NCBI RefSeq assembly: GCF_001418105.1
Contig: NZ_LIQI01000028.1
Span: 1-64,000 of the forward strand
DNA length: 64,000 nucleotides
Source: Lacinutrix himadriensis
GTDB taxonomy: Bacteria > Bacteroidota > Bacteroidia > Flavobacteriales > Flavobacteriaceae
Reading direction: 5' to 3'
The translations under genes and the position numbers were made by a program. Positions 41,135-49,735 of the stretch are shown piece by piece. Each line of letters begins with the position of its first letter. Position 1 is the stretch's first letter. The notes under the pieces were generated by a model. That model worked only from the letters and a program-made list of their open reading frames with translations, made no database searches and was not told the DNA's origin.

Positions 41135-41521
41135 ATGGTTCAACAAGTTACAAAAGGCATAAAAATTTCGGTAGATACTACTTTTGAAGGCACATTTTAT
41201 AAGAATTATAAAATACAATTTGCCTTTGGATACCAAGTAACTATTGAAAACCAGAGTAAAGACTCTGTGCAACTGAACGCAAGACATTGGACGATTTTTG
41301 ACGCCTTAAACCATGTAGAAACAGTTTCTGGTGAAGGTGTTATTGGTAAAAAACCAGTTTTAAAACCAGGAGAATCGCACACGTACAATTCGGGATGTTT
41401 ACTTACTTCCCCTTTTGGTGCAATGAAAGGCTATTATGAAATGGTGAATTTTAGTAATACCAAAAAGTTTCATGTTGCCATTCCAACTTTTAAGTTAAGT
41501 GCTCCTTTTGCATTAAACTAA
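41135..41521 (+). CDS. apaG: ApaG (CorD) domain protein
   Basis: 128 residues, the normal single-domain length. The immunoglobulin-like ApaG fold shows FAFGYQVTIENQSKDSVQLNARHW near the start and GEGVIGKKPVLKPGESHTYNSGCLLTSPFGAMKGYYEM in the middle. ApaG proteins have been linked to Co2+/Mg2+ homeostasis and diadenosine-polyphosphate pathways in enterobacteria; the molecular role is unsettled. No apaH or ksgA neighbour here. Confidence 0.9.
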   Translation: MVQQVTKGIKISVDTTFEGTFYKNYKIQFAFGYQVTIENQSKDSVQLNARHWTIFDALNHVETVSGEGVIGKKPVLKPGESHTYNSGCLLTSPFGAMKGYYEMVNFSNTKKFHVAIPTFKLSAPFALN

Positions 41522-41525
41522 TTGT

Positions 41526-41704
41526 GTCATTCTGAGCTTATCTAGAAATCTAACTAGAGACAAATCATTCCAATTCATTTTACGCTAACCGAAAAAAACA
41601 CGCTTTTTTAAAAAACGCTTTGCTTTTTTTATTCTAAATTAATACTGTCATTTCGAGCTTGTCGAGAAATCTAAGTCAAGACAAATTCTCTCGATTTATT
41701 TTAC
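41526..41704 (+). repeat. Two direct copies of a 58-bp dispersed palindromic repeat
   Basis: Copy 1 at 41526-41583 and copy 2 at 41647-41704 both begin GTCATT and end ATTTTAC, with roughly four-fifths identity. Each starts with an imperfect palindrome (TTTCGAGCTTGTCGAGAAA in copy 2). The type (GTCATTTCGAGC...) resembles REP-like dispersed elements common in flavobacterial intergenic DNA. This 234-bp gap 41522-41755 holds nothing else. Confidence 0.7.
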
Positions 41705-41755
41705 TCAAAAAGGAAAGAACAAGTATTTTAATGGTGACTACTCACTGCATACTGT

Positions 41756-42748
41756 TTACTCTTTTATCTCAAACCTATACACCTTTCCGTGTTGTTCTAC
41801 ATGGAAAAACTTACAATTCGAATAATGTATAAAATCATAAGATTCGTGATAATCAAATCCTTCTTCATTCACTTCATATAAAGCATGTACATCTATATTT
41901 CCATGTGGAGAAATACGTTTATACCAATACTCTAAATGGTTTTCCGTAGCATGCAATTCATACCAAGCACCAGCTGCAATACCAGAAAGCCATTGTGCTT
42001 TTTCGTGTAAATTGGCAACCGGTTTCGGTTTTAAGGTACCCACAAAATTTGGCGTATGCCCTTTTAATTTATCTAAGAAATACAATCTATTATCTTTACT
42101 TACAGAAGATGCGTATTCCGAAATCTCTCCTTTTTCGGAAACTTCATAAACCTTATTTTCCGTATCTGCAATTACCACATTACCAACGGTACTTGGCGTA
42201 AACCATTTCGATTTTTGAAGTTCCTTATTTATTACGGAATCGGTTACAGAAGCAATTAAAGCATCGGTTACAAAACGCGCACAATTACAGGCATCTTTAA
42301 TAAAAGCAGCATAACGAATAAAATCACGCTGTTGCATTTTTGTTACATGCTGTCTCGCTAAATCATAATCTACGGCATCACAAACCGAAGCGATTAATTT
42401 CCCATCGCCATGCGTTAGTTTTGGATGCGTACTTAGAAACTCTAAAATTTCGTTTAGATTCTCTATTTTGTTATTTTCAATTTTAGCAACCAAAGAAAAT
42501 GCTAACTCATGATCGGTATCTTTTCCTCGAACTCTTCCGTTAGGTTCTGGCGTAATATATCTTCCAAAATCATGATACTCTAAAGTTCCCGTTGCTTTTT
42601 CAATTAAAACCAAAGCCGCATGTCCTGCTCGTAGATAATCCTTTTTTCCAACTCCTAAAAACCGCAAATATGGCGAATACCATTCATCTGCAACCATAAC
42701 AATAGTTTCCGGATATGCCAATGTTAAAATAATTCCTGTATTACTCAT
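41756..42748 (-). CDS. DUF6695 family protein
   Basis: 330 residues from ATG 42748. An upstream in-frame ATG would extend 60 bp into the previous gene; the chosen start overlaps that gene's stop by 8 bp, the usual coupled arrangement. The product begins MSNTGIILTLAYPETIVMVADEWYS, which resembles the short N-terminal strand pair of Ntn-hydrolase-like proteins; residues 170-215 have NVVIADTENKVYEVS. It is a conserved flavobacterial protein of unknown function. The tight coupling to the NRDE gene suggests a shared pathway (inference). Confidence 0.7.
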   Translation of the reverse strand: MSNTGIILTLAYPETIVMVADEWYSPYLRFLGVGKKDYLRAGHAALVLIEKATGTLEYHDFGRYITPEPNGRVRGKDTDHELAFSLVAKIENNKIENLNEILEFLSTHPKLTHGDGKLIASVCDAVDYDLARQHVTKMQQRDFIRYAAFIKDACNCARFVTDALIASVTDSVINKELQKSKWFTPSTVGNVVIADTENKVYEVSEKGEISEYASSVSKDNRLYFLDKLKGHTPNFVGTLKPKPVANLHEKAQWLSGIAAGAWYELHATENHLEYWYKRISPHGNIDVHALYEVNEEGFDYHESYDFIHYSNCKFFHVEQHGKVYRFEIKE

Positions 42749-43466
42749 GAATAGTCTCTGAAAATAAAAAGGTTTTTGAAAATGCAGTATTGTTTTGAAG
42801 GTTTTCAAAAGACATAAAAATTTCTTCTTTTCTTTTTACAACTTGAGTAACGCTTGTGGTTTTCACAGATCCTCTATCCATAATAACACCATATTCTGTA
42901 TTATCTATATTGGTATTTTTATGAAATTGTAACGCTTTCGCGGAAGACAATTCGTTTCTGGATTTAAAATCTTCAAACCATTGCTTACGTTCTTCGCGCA
43001 TGGCTTTGGTATATAATGTAGAAGAAGACCAAACTCTAGCTTCTTTTGGTAATTTGGTGAAGTGTTTTTGGCTCCCATCCCAAACCAATTCGTAGAAATG
43101 CAAATCGGTATTCCAATCGGCAATCACTATAGTGAATGGCTCTATATCCTGAAGGTTATAATTTTCAATTGTAGAAACAATTTCTTCTGAAGCTAATAAA
43201 TCGGTAACCACAACTCCTCTACTTAACCTATAATGTTCTTTTCTTTGATGCAATTCAAAACCGCCATTTAGCAAACAGATTAACCTGTTTTTTTCACTAA
43301 CACCAATCCATGTTCCACCTGATTTTTCATCTTTTGGAAACAACATTTTTGTATTATTTACCAAGTAAAAATTTGGAGGTAAAGAAACACGATTTGGCGC
43401 TTCGTCTCTGTTAGACGTTAAGACAAAATCATTATCTCCTTTTATAAAAATAGTTACTGTACACAT
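42741..43466 (-). CDS. NRDE family protein (TANGO2-like)
   Basis: 241 residues from ATG 43466; the alternative ATG 30 bp upstream is rejected because NRDE proteins begin Met-Cys-Thr. The NRDE motif is present (VLTSNRDEAPNR), followed by GGTWIGVSEKNRLICLLNG and, later, VWSSSTLYTKAMREERKQWF. Eukaryotic TANGO2 is linked to heme and lipid handling; bacterial members are uncharacterised, and an Ntn-type nucleophile role for Cys2 is only suggested by position. It overlaps the DUF6695 gene by 8 bp. Confidence 0.85.
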   Translation of the reverse strand: MCTVTIFIKGDNDFVLTSNRDEAPNRVSLPPNFYLVNNTKMLFPKDEKSGGTWIGVSEKNRLICLLNGGFELHQRKEHYRLSRGVVVTDLLASEEIVSTIENYNLQDIEPFTIVIADWNTDLHFYELVWDGSQKHFTKLPKEARVWSSSTLYTKAMREERKQWFEDFKSRNELSSAKALQFHKNTNIDNTEYGVIMDRGSVKTTSVTQVVKRKEEIFMSFENLQNNTAFSKTFLFSETIHE

Positions 43467-43567
43467 GTTTGTTGTAGTCTTTAATCGGCACAGCAACTTA
43501 CAAAAAAAATATTATAATTTAACTTGCCTTTAATATTTCAAAGAATTACTAATCTATAAAAATATCG

Positions 43568-43575
43568 TAACTTTG
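43568..43575 (+). promoter_or_regulatory. -7 element upstream of pruA
   Basis: TAACTTTG (TAnnTTTG), 35 bp before the ATG at 43611. Confidence 0.5.
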
Positions 43576-43610
43576 CACTTCAAATTTTACAACTAAAAAC
43601 TCAAAATAAA

Positions 43611-45239
43611 ATGGGAAAAGGATTTTTTAATGTTCCAATCGCAATAAACGAACCTGTAAGAGCGTATGCTCCTGGTTGCGAATATCGTGAAGCTATTTCA
43701 AAAACATATAAAGAAATGTACAACAGCAATTTAGACGTGCCAATGTACATAAACGGGAAAGATGTTACTACAGGTAACACTAGAACAATGTCTCCTCCTC
43801 ATGATCATAAACATATTGTTGGTCAATACCATTTAGCTGAAAAATCACATGTAGACGAAGCTATCTCTACTGCTCTTGAAGCAAGAAAAAGCTGGTCTCA
43901 AGCGCCATGGCAAGATCGTGCTGCTATCTTTTTAAAAGCTGCCGAATTAATTGCTGGTCCATATAGAGCAAAAATAAATGCTGCTACTATGATGGCACAA
44001 TCTAAAACCATTCACCAAGCAGAAATTGATGCTTCTTGTGAGTTGATAGACTTTTTACGTTTTAACGTACAGTTTATGACAGATATGTACCACGAACAAC
44101 CAGAAAGCACAAGTGATGCTTGGAATAAAATTGAATACAGACCATTAGAAGGTTTTGTTTACGCAGTATCGCCATTTAACTTTACGGCTATTGCTGGTAA
44201 CTTACCTGCTTGTATGGCAATGATGGGAAATGTGGTAGTGTGGAAACCTAGTGATTCTCAAATATACTCTGCAAAAGTAATCATGGATGTATTTGAAGAA
44301 GCTGGTGTACCTGCTGGTGTAATTAATGTAGTATTTGGTGATCCTGTAATGATTACAGATACGGTATTATCTAGCCCAGATTTTTCTGGTTTACACTTTA
44401 CTGGTTCTACCTATATATTTAAAGAATTATGGAAACAAATTGGAAACAATATCCATAACTACAAAACATACCCGAAAATTGTTGGAGAAACTGGAGGTAA
44501 AGATTTTATCGTTGCCCACAAAACTGCAAACCCTAAGCAAGTAGCAACTGCTATTGTTAGAGGTGCTTTTGAGTTTCAAGGACAAAAATGTAGTGCTGCT
44601 TCTCGTGCTTATGTTTCTAAAAGTATTTGGAACGAAGTGAAAGAGCAAGTGATTAAAGATGTAAAATCTTTTAAAATGGGATCTCCAGAAGATATGAGCA
44701 ACTTTATTACTGCTGTTATTCATGAAGGTTCTTTCGATAAACTTGCAAAATATATTGACCAAGCTAAGGCGGATAAAGATGCTAACATTATTGTTGGTGG
44801 TGGTTACGATAAAAGTAAAGGTTACTTTATTGAGCCTACAGTAATTGTAGCAGAAGACCCAAAATACACGACCATGTGTGATGAATTATTTGGACCTGTT
44901 ATTACTATTTATGTTTTTGAGGATGACAAATATTCGGAAACATTAAAACTTGTTGACGAAACTAGTGACTACGCTTTAACTGGAGCAATTTTAGCAACAG
45001 ACAGATATGCGGTTATTGAAGCAACAAAAGCTTTAGAAAACTGTGCTGGAAACTTCTATATTAATGACAAGCCAACTGGTGCTGTTGTAGGACAACAACC
45101 TTTTGGAGGAGCTAGAGGTTCTGGAACAAACGATAAAGCTGGAAGTATTTTAAACTTACAACGTTGGGTTTCACCAAGAATGATTAAAGAAACATTTGTA
45201 ACGCCAACAGATTACAGATATCCTTTTTTAGGAGAATAA
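43611..45239 (+). CDS. pruA: L-glutamate gamma-semialdehyde dehydrogenase (1-pyrroline-5-carboxylate dehydrogenase)
   Basis: 542 residues, the length of the stand-alone P5C dehydrogenase found in Bacteroidota and eukaryotes. Aldehyde dehydrogenase landmarks: SPFNFTAIAGNLPACMAMMGN, the NAD site VVWKPSDSQ, the Glu in GETGGKDFIV, the catalytic Cys in FEFQGQKCSAASR, and GAVVGQQPFGGARGSGTN. It oxidises glutamate semialdehyde to glutamate in proline catabolism. No putA-type proline dehydrogenase is adjacent. Single gene ended by a strong terminator. Confidence 0.95.
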   Translation: MGKGFFNVPIAINEPVRAYAPGCEYREAISKTYKEMYNSNLDVPMYINGKDVTTGNTRTMSPPHDHKHIVGQYHLAEKSHVDEAISTALEARKSWSQAPWQDRAAIFLKAAELIAGPYRAKINAATMMAQSKTIHQAEIDASCELIDFLRFNVQFMTDMYHEQPESTSDAWNKIEYRPLEGFVYAVSPFNFTAIAGNLPACMAMMGNVVVWKPSDSQIYSAKVIMDVFEEAGVPAGVINVVFGDPVMITDTVLSSPDFSGLHFTGSTYIFKELWKQIGNNIHNYKTYPKIVGETGGKDFIVAHKTANPKQVATAIVRGAFEFQGQKCSAASRAYVSKSIWNEVKEQVIKDVKSFKMGSPEDMSNFITAVIHEGSFDKLAKYIDQAKADKDANIIVGGGYDKSKGYFIEPTVIVAEDPKYTTMCDELFGPVITIYVFEDDKYSETLKLVDETSDYALTGAILATDRYAVIEATKALENCAGNFYINDKPTGAVVGQQPFGGARGSGTNDKAGSILNLQRWVSPRMIKETFVTPTDYRYPFLGE

Positions 45240-45256
45240 AATTATAGTATTTTAGT

Positions 45257-45295
45257 AAAAACCCTTAAAATTTTATCATTTTAAGGGTTTTTTTA
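45257..45295 (+). terminator. Intrinsic terminator of pruA
   Basis: Stem AAACCCTTAAAA/TTTTAAGGGTTT (45259-45270 with 45279-45290), loop of 8, long T-run. Confidence 0.92.
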
Positions 45296-45380
45296 TACCT
45301 TTTATCTTAAAACAGCACCTAATTAAAAAATTATTACGAGAACTTCATATATTGAAAGAGATTAATCAATCCCTTCTTTT

Positions 45381-47795
45381 ATGAAAAATTTTTACATTCT
45401 AGTATTTTCACTAGTAACCCTCTCTGCTTTTGCCCAAAACAAAAAGGCACTTCTTAAGTTTGATACTTCAGACATGGAAACTTCGGTTTTAGCACAAAAA
45501 TCGGTGATAACAGACATCACAAGCTACAACCAAAAAACAATCAACAATTTAAGCTTTTACCAAGCATACAAAACTATTGCCCAAGGCGATTTACAAGCAC
45601 GTCTTCTTCCTTTACAAAGCTTAAAAGAGCAAAGCAAACAAAGCTACTTTACTAAAATAATTCCGTTAGCAATAATGCATAGTGAGTTTGAATCTATAAC
45701 AGATGCTGCCATGCAAAACAATATAGTAACCAAAGATGCGCAAGGAAACCTATTAAGAACCAACACAGCAACTCCCGTTTTTGAAAAAAACACGATTACA
45801 CTTGCAACGGCTTTACGTACAGAAACAAAAGGTTTGCAAACTACTTTTCGTTTAGATGCTAGCAATATATTTAACACTACAAACCATACAATTGAAAATA
45901 TTGCAATAGATTTTAATGACGGATTAGGAAAAAGAAACATTACCACCAATCAAAACATCGTTGTAGCATATCCTGGCCCTGGAAAAAAGACCTTACATTT
46001 TGAAATCACATTAGATAACAATAACATTATTACTAGAAACGCTAGCATAGAAATCAAATACTCTAATGCAGATTTATACACTAATTTTAATCGTGTTATA
46101 AGCACATTTAATGCTAGTCTTCCAACCGATTTACTTGGAGATTACGGGGAATCTATATCACATACTGGAACCGGTGAATATGAAATATTTGCTAGTACCG
46201 ATGGCATCATAGACAAACCAATTTTTCTGGTAGATGGATTTGATCCTGGTGATGGCAGACCAATTAACGGCTATACCGATATTATATCTGGAAACTATGT
46301 AGACGGACTTTATGACCTCCTAAATTTTAATGATGGTGGAAACACTTCTAATCTTGGTGATTTGGTAAGAGCCGAAGGATTTGATGTTATCATTTTGAAT
46401 TTTCCTATTTATACAAGAGCGGCAGATGCAAAAGTAGTAGATGGCGGTGTAGATTTTATAGAACGTAACGCTATGTTATTGGTAGAATTAATAAATTATA
46501 TTAATACTGAAGAAAAAATAGGGAATGCCCAAAACGTGATTATTGGTCCGAGTATGGGAGGTTTAATTTCTAGATATGCATTAAACTATATGGAAGCGGA
46601 AAATATGGATCATGATACTAGATTATGGATTTCTTTTGATGCACCGCATCATGGTGCAAATGTGCCAATTGGTTTTCAACATCAATTCAATTTTCTTGCA
46701 TTTGGTTTAGATGACTTCTGGGTATTAGGAGACCAAAATGTAGAAGAGTTACAACCTATTATTGATGGTATGTTACGTTCCTCGGCAGCAAGACAAATGC
46801 TAACCGATCAATTTGAACCACATATTACAAGTAGCGATGGTGTTACCTTTAATAGTTCTCGATCTTTACCAAGAGCACATGCTTTTAAAGGTATTTTAGA
46901 CGGAAGAATGAATACTGCAAACGGTTCTATTTTTCCAGAACAAACACGTAACATATCCATAATAAACGGAAGTGGTAGTAATAATCGTTATCAAGACAAT
47001 TCACCTCAAGCAAATGATTTAGTACCTGGAAGCCAAATTGTAAATGCAAACATTGACCTTTTCGATGTTGCAACCTTAAAAGTAAGAACCTATTTTACAC
47101 CAAATGCTGGAACGCAAATTGAAAACAGTAAAGTACATTTAGACTTTCCTTGGTGGTTCGCTCTAGCAAACGACAGAGAAAATAACGCAAGCTCGACTGC
47201 CTTTTCGTACTCCAACGGAATTGACGCTGCCTCTGGAGGTTTATTTGACATTAAAAAACTAACAACAGATTTAGGAGCAGATGGACTAGTTGGAGATTTT
47301 TTGAACTCCTTAAAAATAGATCATTTTAATTTTATACCAAGTGTAAGCGCTATGGCGTATACCAACGATGGCCAAATTAATTGGTTCCACACACCTTTTG
47401 GAGTTGCTACAGGAAGAACTACAAACAACATCACACCTTTTGATGCTTGGTATATGCCAACAGAAAACCAACCGCATGTCACTTTAACCGAAGGTAATGT
47501 CGCATTTGCTTTAAATGAAATTTTTCAAGAAACGTTATCTACAGATACCTATATAGAAAATAGCATTAAACTAGAACAAAACCCCATTTCAAATGCGTTA
47601 CATATTTTAAGCACAAAAACTTTTGAAAATGCCAAAATAACTATTGTAGATGTAACAGGAAAAATAGTTCATAACAGCAATATGACTTTAAGAGAAAGAA
47701 CAAGTATTCCTTTACATATTGCTTCTGGCTTATATATTTTAAATATTAAAACTTCAGAAAACCAAAACCTAAAAACAAAGTTTATGGTTAAATAG
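45381..47795 (+). CDS. T9SS type A secreted alpha/beta-hydrolase (esterase/lipase-like)
   Basis: 804 residues. Signal peptide 1-18 (LSAFAQN), a beta-rich region (about 130-240) and a hydrolase domain from about 275 (DKPIFLVDGFDPGDGRP). Its nucleophile elbow is NVIIGPSMGGLISRYAL with Ser391 (G-x-S-x-G), followed by LWISFDAPHHGANVPIG as in triacylglycerol lipase/PGAP1-like folds. The C-terminal about 80 residues form a type A sorting domain (KLEQNPISNALHIL...GLYILNIKTSENQNLKTKFMVK). Substrate unknown; a lipid or ester is likely. Single gene with its own terminator. Confidence 0.87.
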   Translation: MKNFYILVFSLVTLSAFAQNKKALLKFDTSDMETSVLAQKSVITDITSYNQKTINNLSFYQAYKTIAQGDLQARLLPLQSLKEQSKQSYFTKIIPLAIMHSEFESITDAAMQNNIVTKDAQGNLLRTNTATPVFEKNTITLATALRTETKGLQTTFRLDASNIFNTTNHTIENIAIDFNDGLGKRNITTNQNIVVAYPGPGKKTLHFEITLDNNNIITRNASIEIKYSNADLYTNFNRVISTFNASLPTDLLGDYGESISHTGTGEYEIFASTDGIIDKPIFLVDGFDPGDGRPINGYTDIISGNYVDGLYDLLNFNDGGNTSNLGDLVRAEGFDVIILNFPIYTRAADAKVVDGGVDFIERNAMLLVELINYINTEEKIGNAQNVIIGPSMGGLISRYALNYMEAENMDHDTRLWISFDAPHHGANVPIGFQHQFNFLAFGLDDFWVLGDQNVEELQPIIDGMLRSSAARQMLTDQFEPHITSSDGVTFNSSRSLPRAHAFKGILDGRMNTANGSIFPEQTRNISIINGSGSNNRYQDNSPQANDLVPGSQIVNANIDLFDVATLKVRTYFTPNAGTQIENSKVHLDFPWWFALANDRENNASSTAFSYSNGIDAASGGLFDIKKLTTDLGADGLVGDFLNSLKIDHFNFIPSVSAMAYTNDGQINWFHTPFGVATGRTTNNITPFDAWYMPTENQPHVTLTEGNVAFALNEIFQETLSTDTYIENSIKLEQNPISNALHILSTKTFENAKITIVDVTGKIVHNSNMTLRERTSIPLHIASGLYILNIKTSENQNLKTKFMVK

Positions 47796-47802
47796 ATTTC
47801 AC

Positions 47803-47834
47803 AAAAAAGGCTTCTTTAAAAGAAGCCTTTTTTT
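47803..47834. terminator. Intrinsic terminator between the esterase and rsmG
   Basis: Perfect 10-bp stem AAGGCTTCTT/AAGAAGCCTT (47807-47816 with 47820-47829), loop of 3, A-run and T-run on both sides; serves both converging genes. Confidence 0.93.
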
Positions 47835-48463
47835 TAACCTTTATACTTTAAAGGGAGATGTACTATTTTTTTTGTTTCAAAAAAGTCTTCAGTATAATAA
47901 TCTGGAATATTAAAAATCGTTGCTTTTGGATAATCTTGTAACTCTTCAGCTAAATCACCACCTTTTAAATATATAATACCATTTTTAAGTTCGTGGTTTT
48001 GTTTTTTAGCAACGCGACCTTTCACCCAATGTACAAACGTTGGCATTGCCGCTACTGCTCTACTCACAATAAAATCGTAAGTATCTTTAATTTCTTCCAC
48101 TCTACAATGGGTAGTTTTTACATTTTCTAAACCTAAACCTTCTGCTACTTCTCTAACCACATTCAGCTTTTTATTAATACTATCTACTAAATGAAAAGAA
48201 CATTCCGGATACAATATTGCTAAAGGTATTCCTGGAAATCCTCCACCAGTACCAACATCCATAATTTTAGTTTTCGGTTTAAAATCTACCACTTTTGCAA
48301 TAGCCAAAGAATGCAGCACATGACGTAAATATAATTCGTCAATATCTTTTCTAGATACTACATTAATCTTTAAATTCCAGTCTTGGTACAAGGCTTCTAA
48401 CTTGGTAAATTTATCAATTTGATCTTCTGTTAGATCTGGAAAATACTTAAGAATTAATTGCAT
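47834..48463 (-). CDS. rsmG: 16S rRNA (guanine-527-N7)-methyltransferase
   Basis: 209 residues, standard GidB length. N-terminal WNLKINVVSRKDIDELYLRHVLHSLAI, SAM motif I as KIMDVGTGGGFPGIPLAILYP, and a later FIVSRAVAAMPTFVHWV; all are family signatures. It methylates G527 of 16S rRNA; loss gives low-level streptomycin resistance in other bacteria. A TACTTTTG box (minus strand, 48480-48487) lies 17 bp upstream. Confidence 0.95.
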   Translation of the reverse strand: MQLILKYFPDLTEDQIDKFTKLEALYQDWNLKINVVSRKDIDELYLRHVLHSLAIAKVVDFKPKTKIMDVGTGGGFPGIPLAILYPECSFHLVDSINKKLNVVREVAEGLGLENVKTTHCRVEEIKDTYDFIVSRAVAAMPTFVHWVKGRVAKKQNHELKNGIIYLKGGDLAEELQDYPKATIFNIPDYYTEDFFETKKIVHLPLKYKG

Positions 48464-48543
48464 GGTTTTTAATTTTACACAAAAGTAGATAAATTATTGT
48501 GCATTTTTATGAAAATTTTATTAAGATGCACGTCAATATTATT

Positions 48544-48551
48544 TATCTTTG
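48544..48551 (+). promoter_or_regulatory. -7 element upstream of the desaturase gene
   Basis: TATCTTTG (TAnnTTTG), 54 bp before the ATG at 48606. Confidence 0.5.
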
Positions 48552-48605
48552 TTATCCTAATAGATACTTGTATTTATTAGTTTTAATACAGTAAAAAACA
48601 ATAGC

Positions 48606-49700
48606 ATGACAAAACAAACAATAACTTTTTCAAGAACAGACTCGGCAAAGTTTTTTAAAACACTAAATAAACGTGTTAACAACTACTTTAAAGAGAATCA
48701 GATTAAAAAGACCGGTAATTGGAAGTTATATATTAAAGCCATAGTAATGTTTACTTTACTTCTTGGTCCTTTAGTACTATTATTAACCGTTGATTTACCA
48801 ACTTGGCTTCAAATTATATCTATGATGGTTATAGGTATTGGAATGGCTGGAGTAGGAATGAATGTAATGCACGATGCAAACCATGGTTCTTTTTCTAGTA
48901 AAAAATGGGTAAATAGATTAATGGGAAGCAGCATACATATTTTAGCTGGTAACGATTACAATTGGAAAGTACAACATAATGTATTACACCATACCTATAC
49001 CAATATTCAAGGACACGATGAAGATATTGATGCAGGAAGAATTATTCGTTTTTCAAAACATTCGAAATGGTTGAAAATTCATCAATATCAAAAATATTAT
49101 GCCTTTTTATTATATGGTTTACTAACTGTAAACTGGGCTATTACTACAGATTTCAAGCAAACGTACATTTATTTAAAAAGAAAATTGTCTTATGGTGAAT
49201 TCCCAAAACCAGCTACACAATGGACCAAGTTAATTATTGGTAAAATATTATATTACTCTATTTGGGTTGTATTACCTATAGCTATGGGTTATGCTTGGTG
49301 GCAAGTTTTAATAGGCTTTTTAATCATGCATTATACTGCTGGAATTATCTTAAGCGTTGTTTTTCAATTAGCACACGTAATGCCTAATACAGACATGCCT
49401 ATTCCTGATGAAGCTGGAAACATGAAAAACACTTGGGCAATTCATCAACTGTTTACTACTTCTAATTTTTCACCAAAAAACTGGTTAGTAGAATTTTACA
49501 CAGGAGGTTTAAACAGACAAGTAGAACACCACTTATTTGCTCATATTAGTCATGTTCATTATAAAAACATAGCGAAAATCGTTAAAGATACTGCGCATGA
49601 ATTTAGCTTACCATACAATGAATACAACACAATGTGGAAAGCAATAGGAGAACATTATCAACAATTAAAAGTGTTAGGTCAAAAACCTAGCATGGCTTAA
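48606..49700 (+). CDS. Membrane fatty acid (acyl-CoA/lipid) desaturase
   Basis: 364 residues. The three His boxes of membrane di-iron desaturases are present: HDANHGS, HNVLHHTYTN and RQVEHHLFAHISHVHY (Q-x-x-HH type, as in front-end and linoleoyl-type desaturases). Hydrophobic segments surround them (residues about 35-70, 195-260). It inserts a double bond into membrane fatty acyl chains using O2; the position is not predictable. The leader between the -7 box and the ATG is about 50 nt. Followed after 35 bp by an aminotransferase, possibly in the same transcript. Confidence 0.9.
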   Translation: MTKQTITFSRTDSAKFFKTLNKRVNNYFKENQIKKTGNWKLYIKAIVMFTLLLGPLVLLLTVDLPTWLQIISMMVIGIGMAGVGMNVMHDANHGSFSSKKWVNRLMGSSIHILAGNDYNWKVQHNVLHHTYTNIQGHDEDIDAGRIIRFSKHSKWLKIHQYQKYYAFLLYGLLTVNWAITTDFKQTYIYLKRKLSYGEFPKPATQWTKLIIGKILYYSIWVVLPIAMGYAWWQVLIGFLIMHYTAGIILSVVFQLAHVMPNTDMPIPDEAGNMKNTWAIHQLFTTSNFSPKNWLVEFYTGGLNRQVEHHLFAHISHVHYKNIAKIVKDTAHEFSLPYNEYNTMWKAIGEHYQQLKVLGQKPSMA

Positions 49701-49735
49701 CCCATTTTTTTGCACTTCAAAACAACACTTCATAA

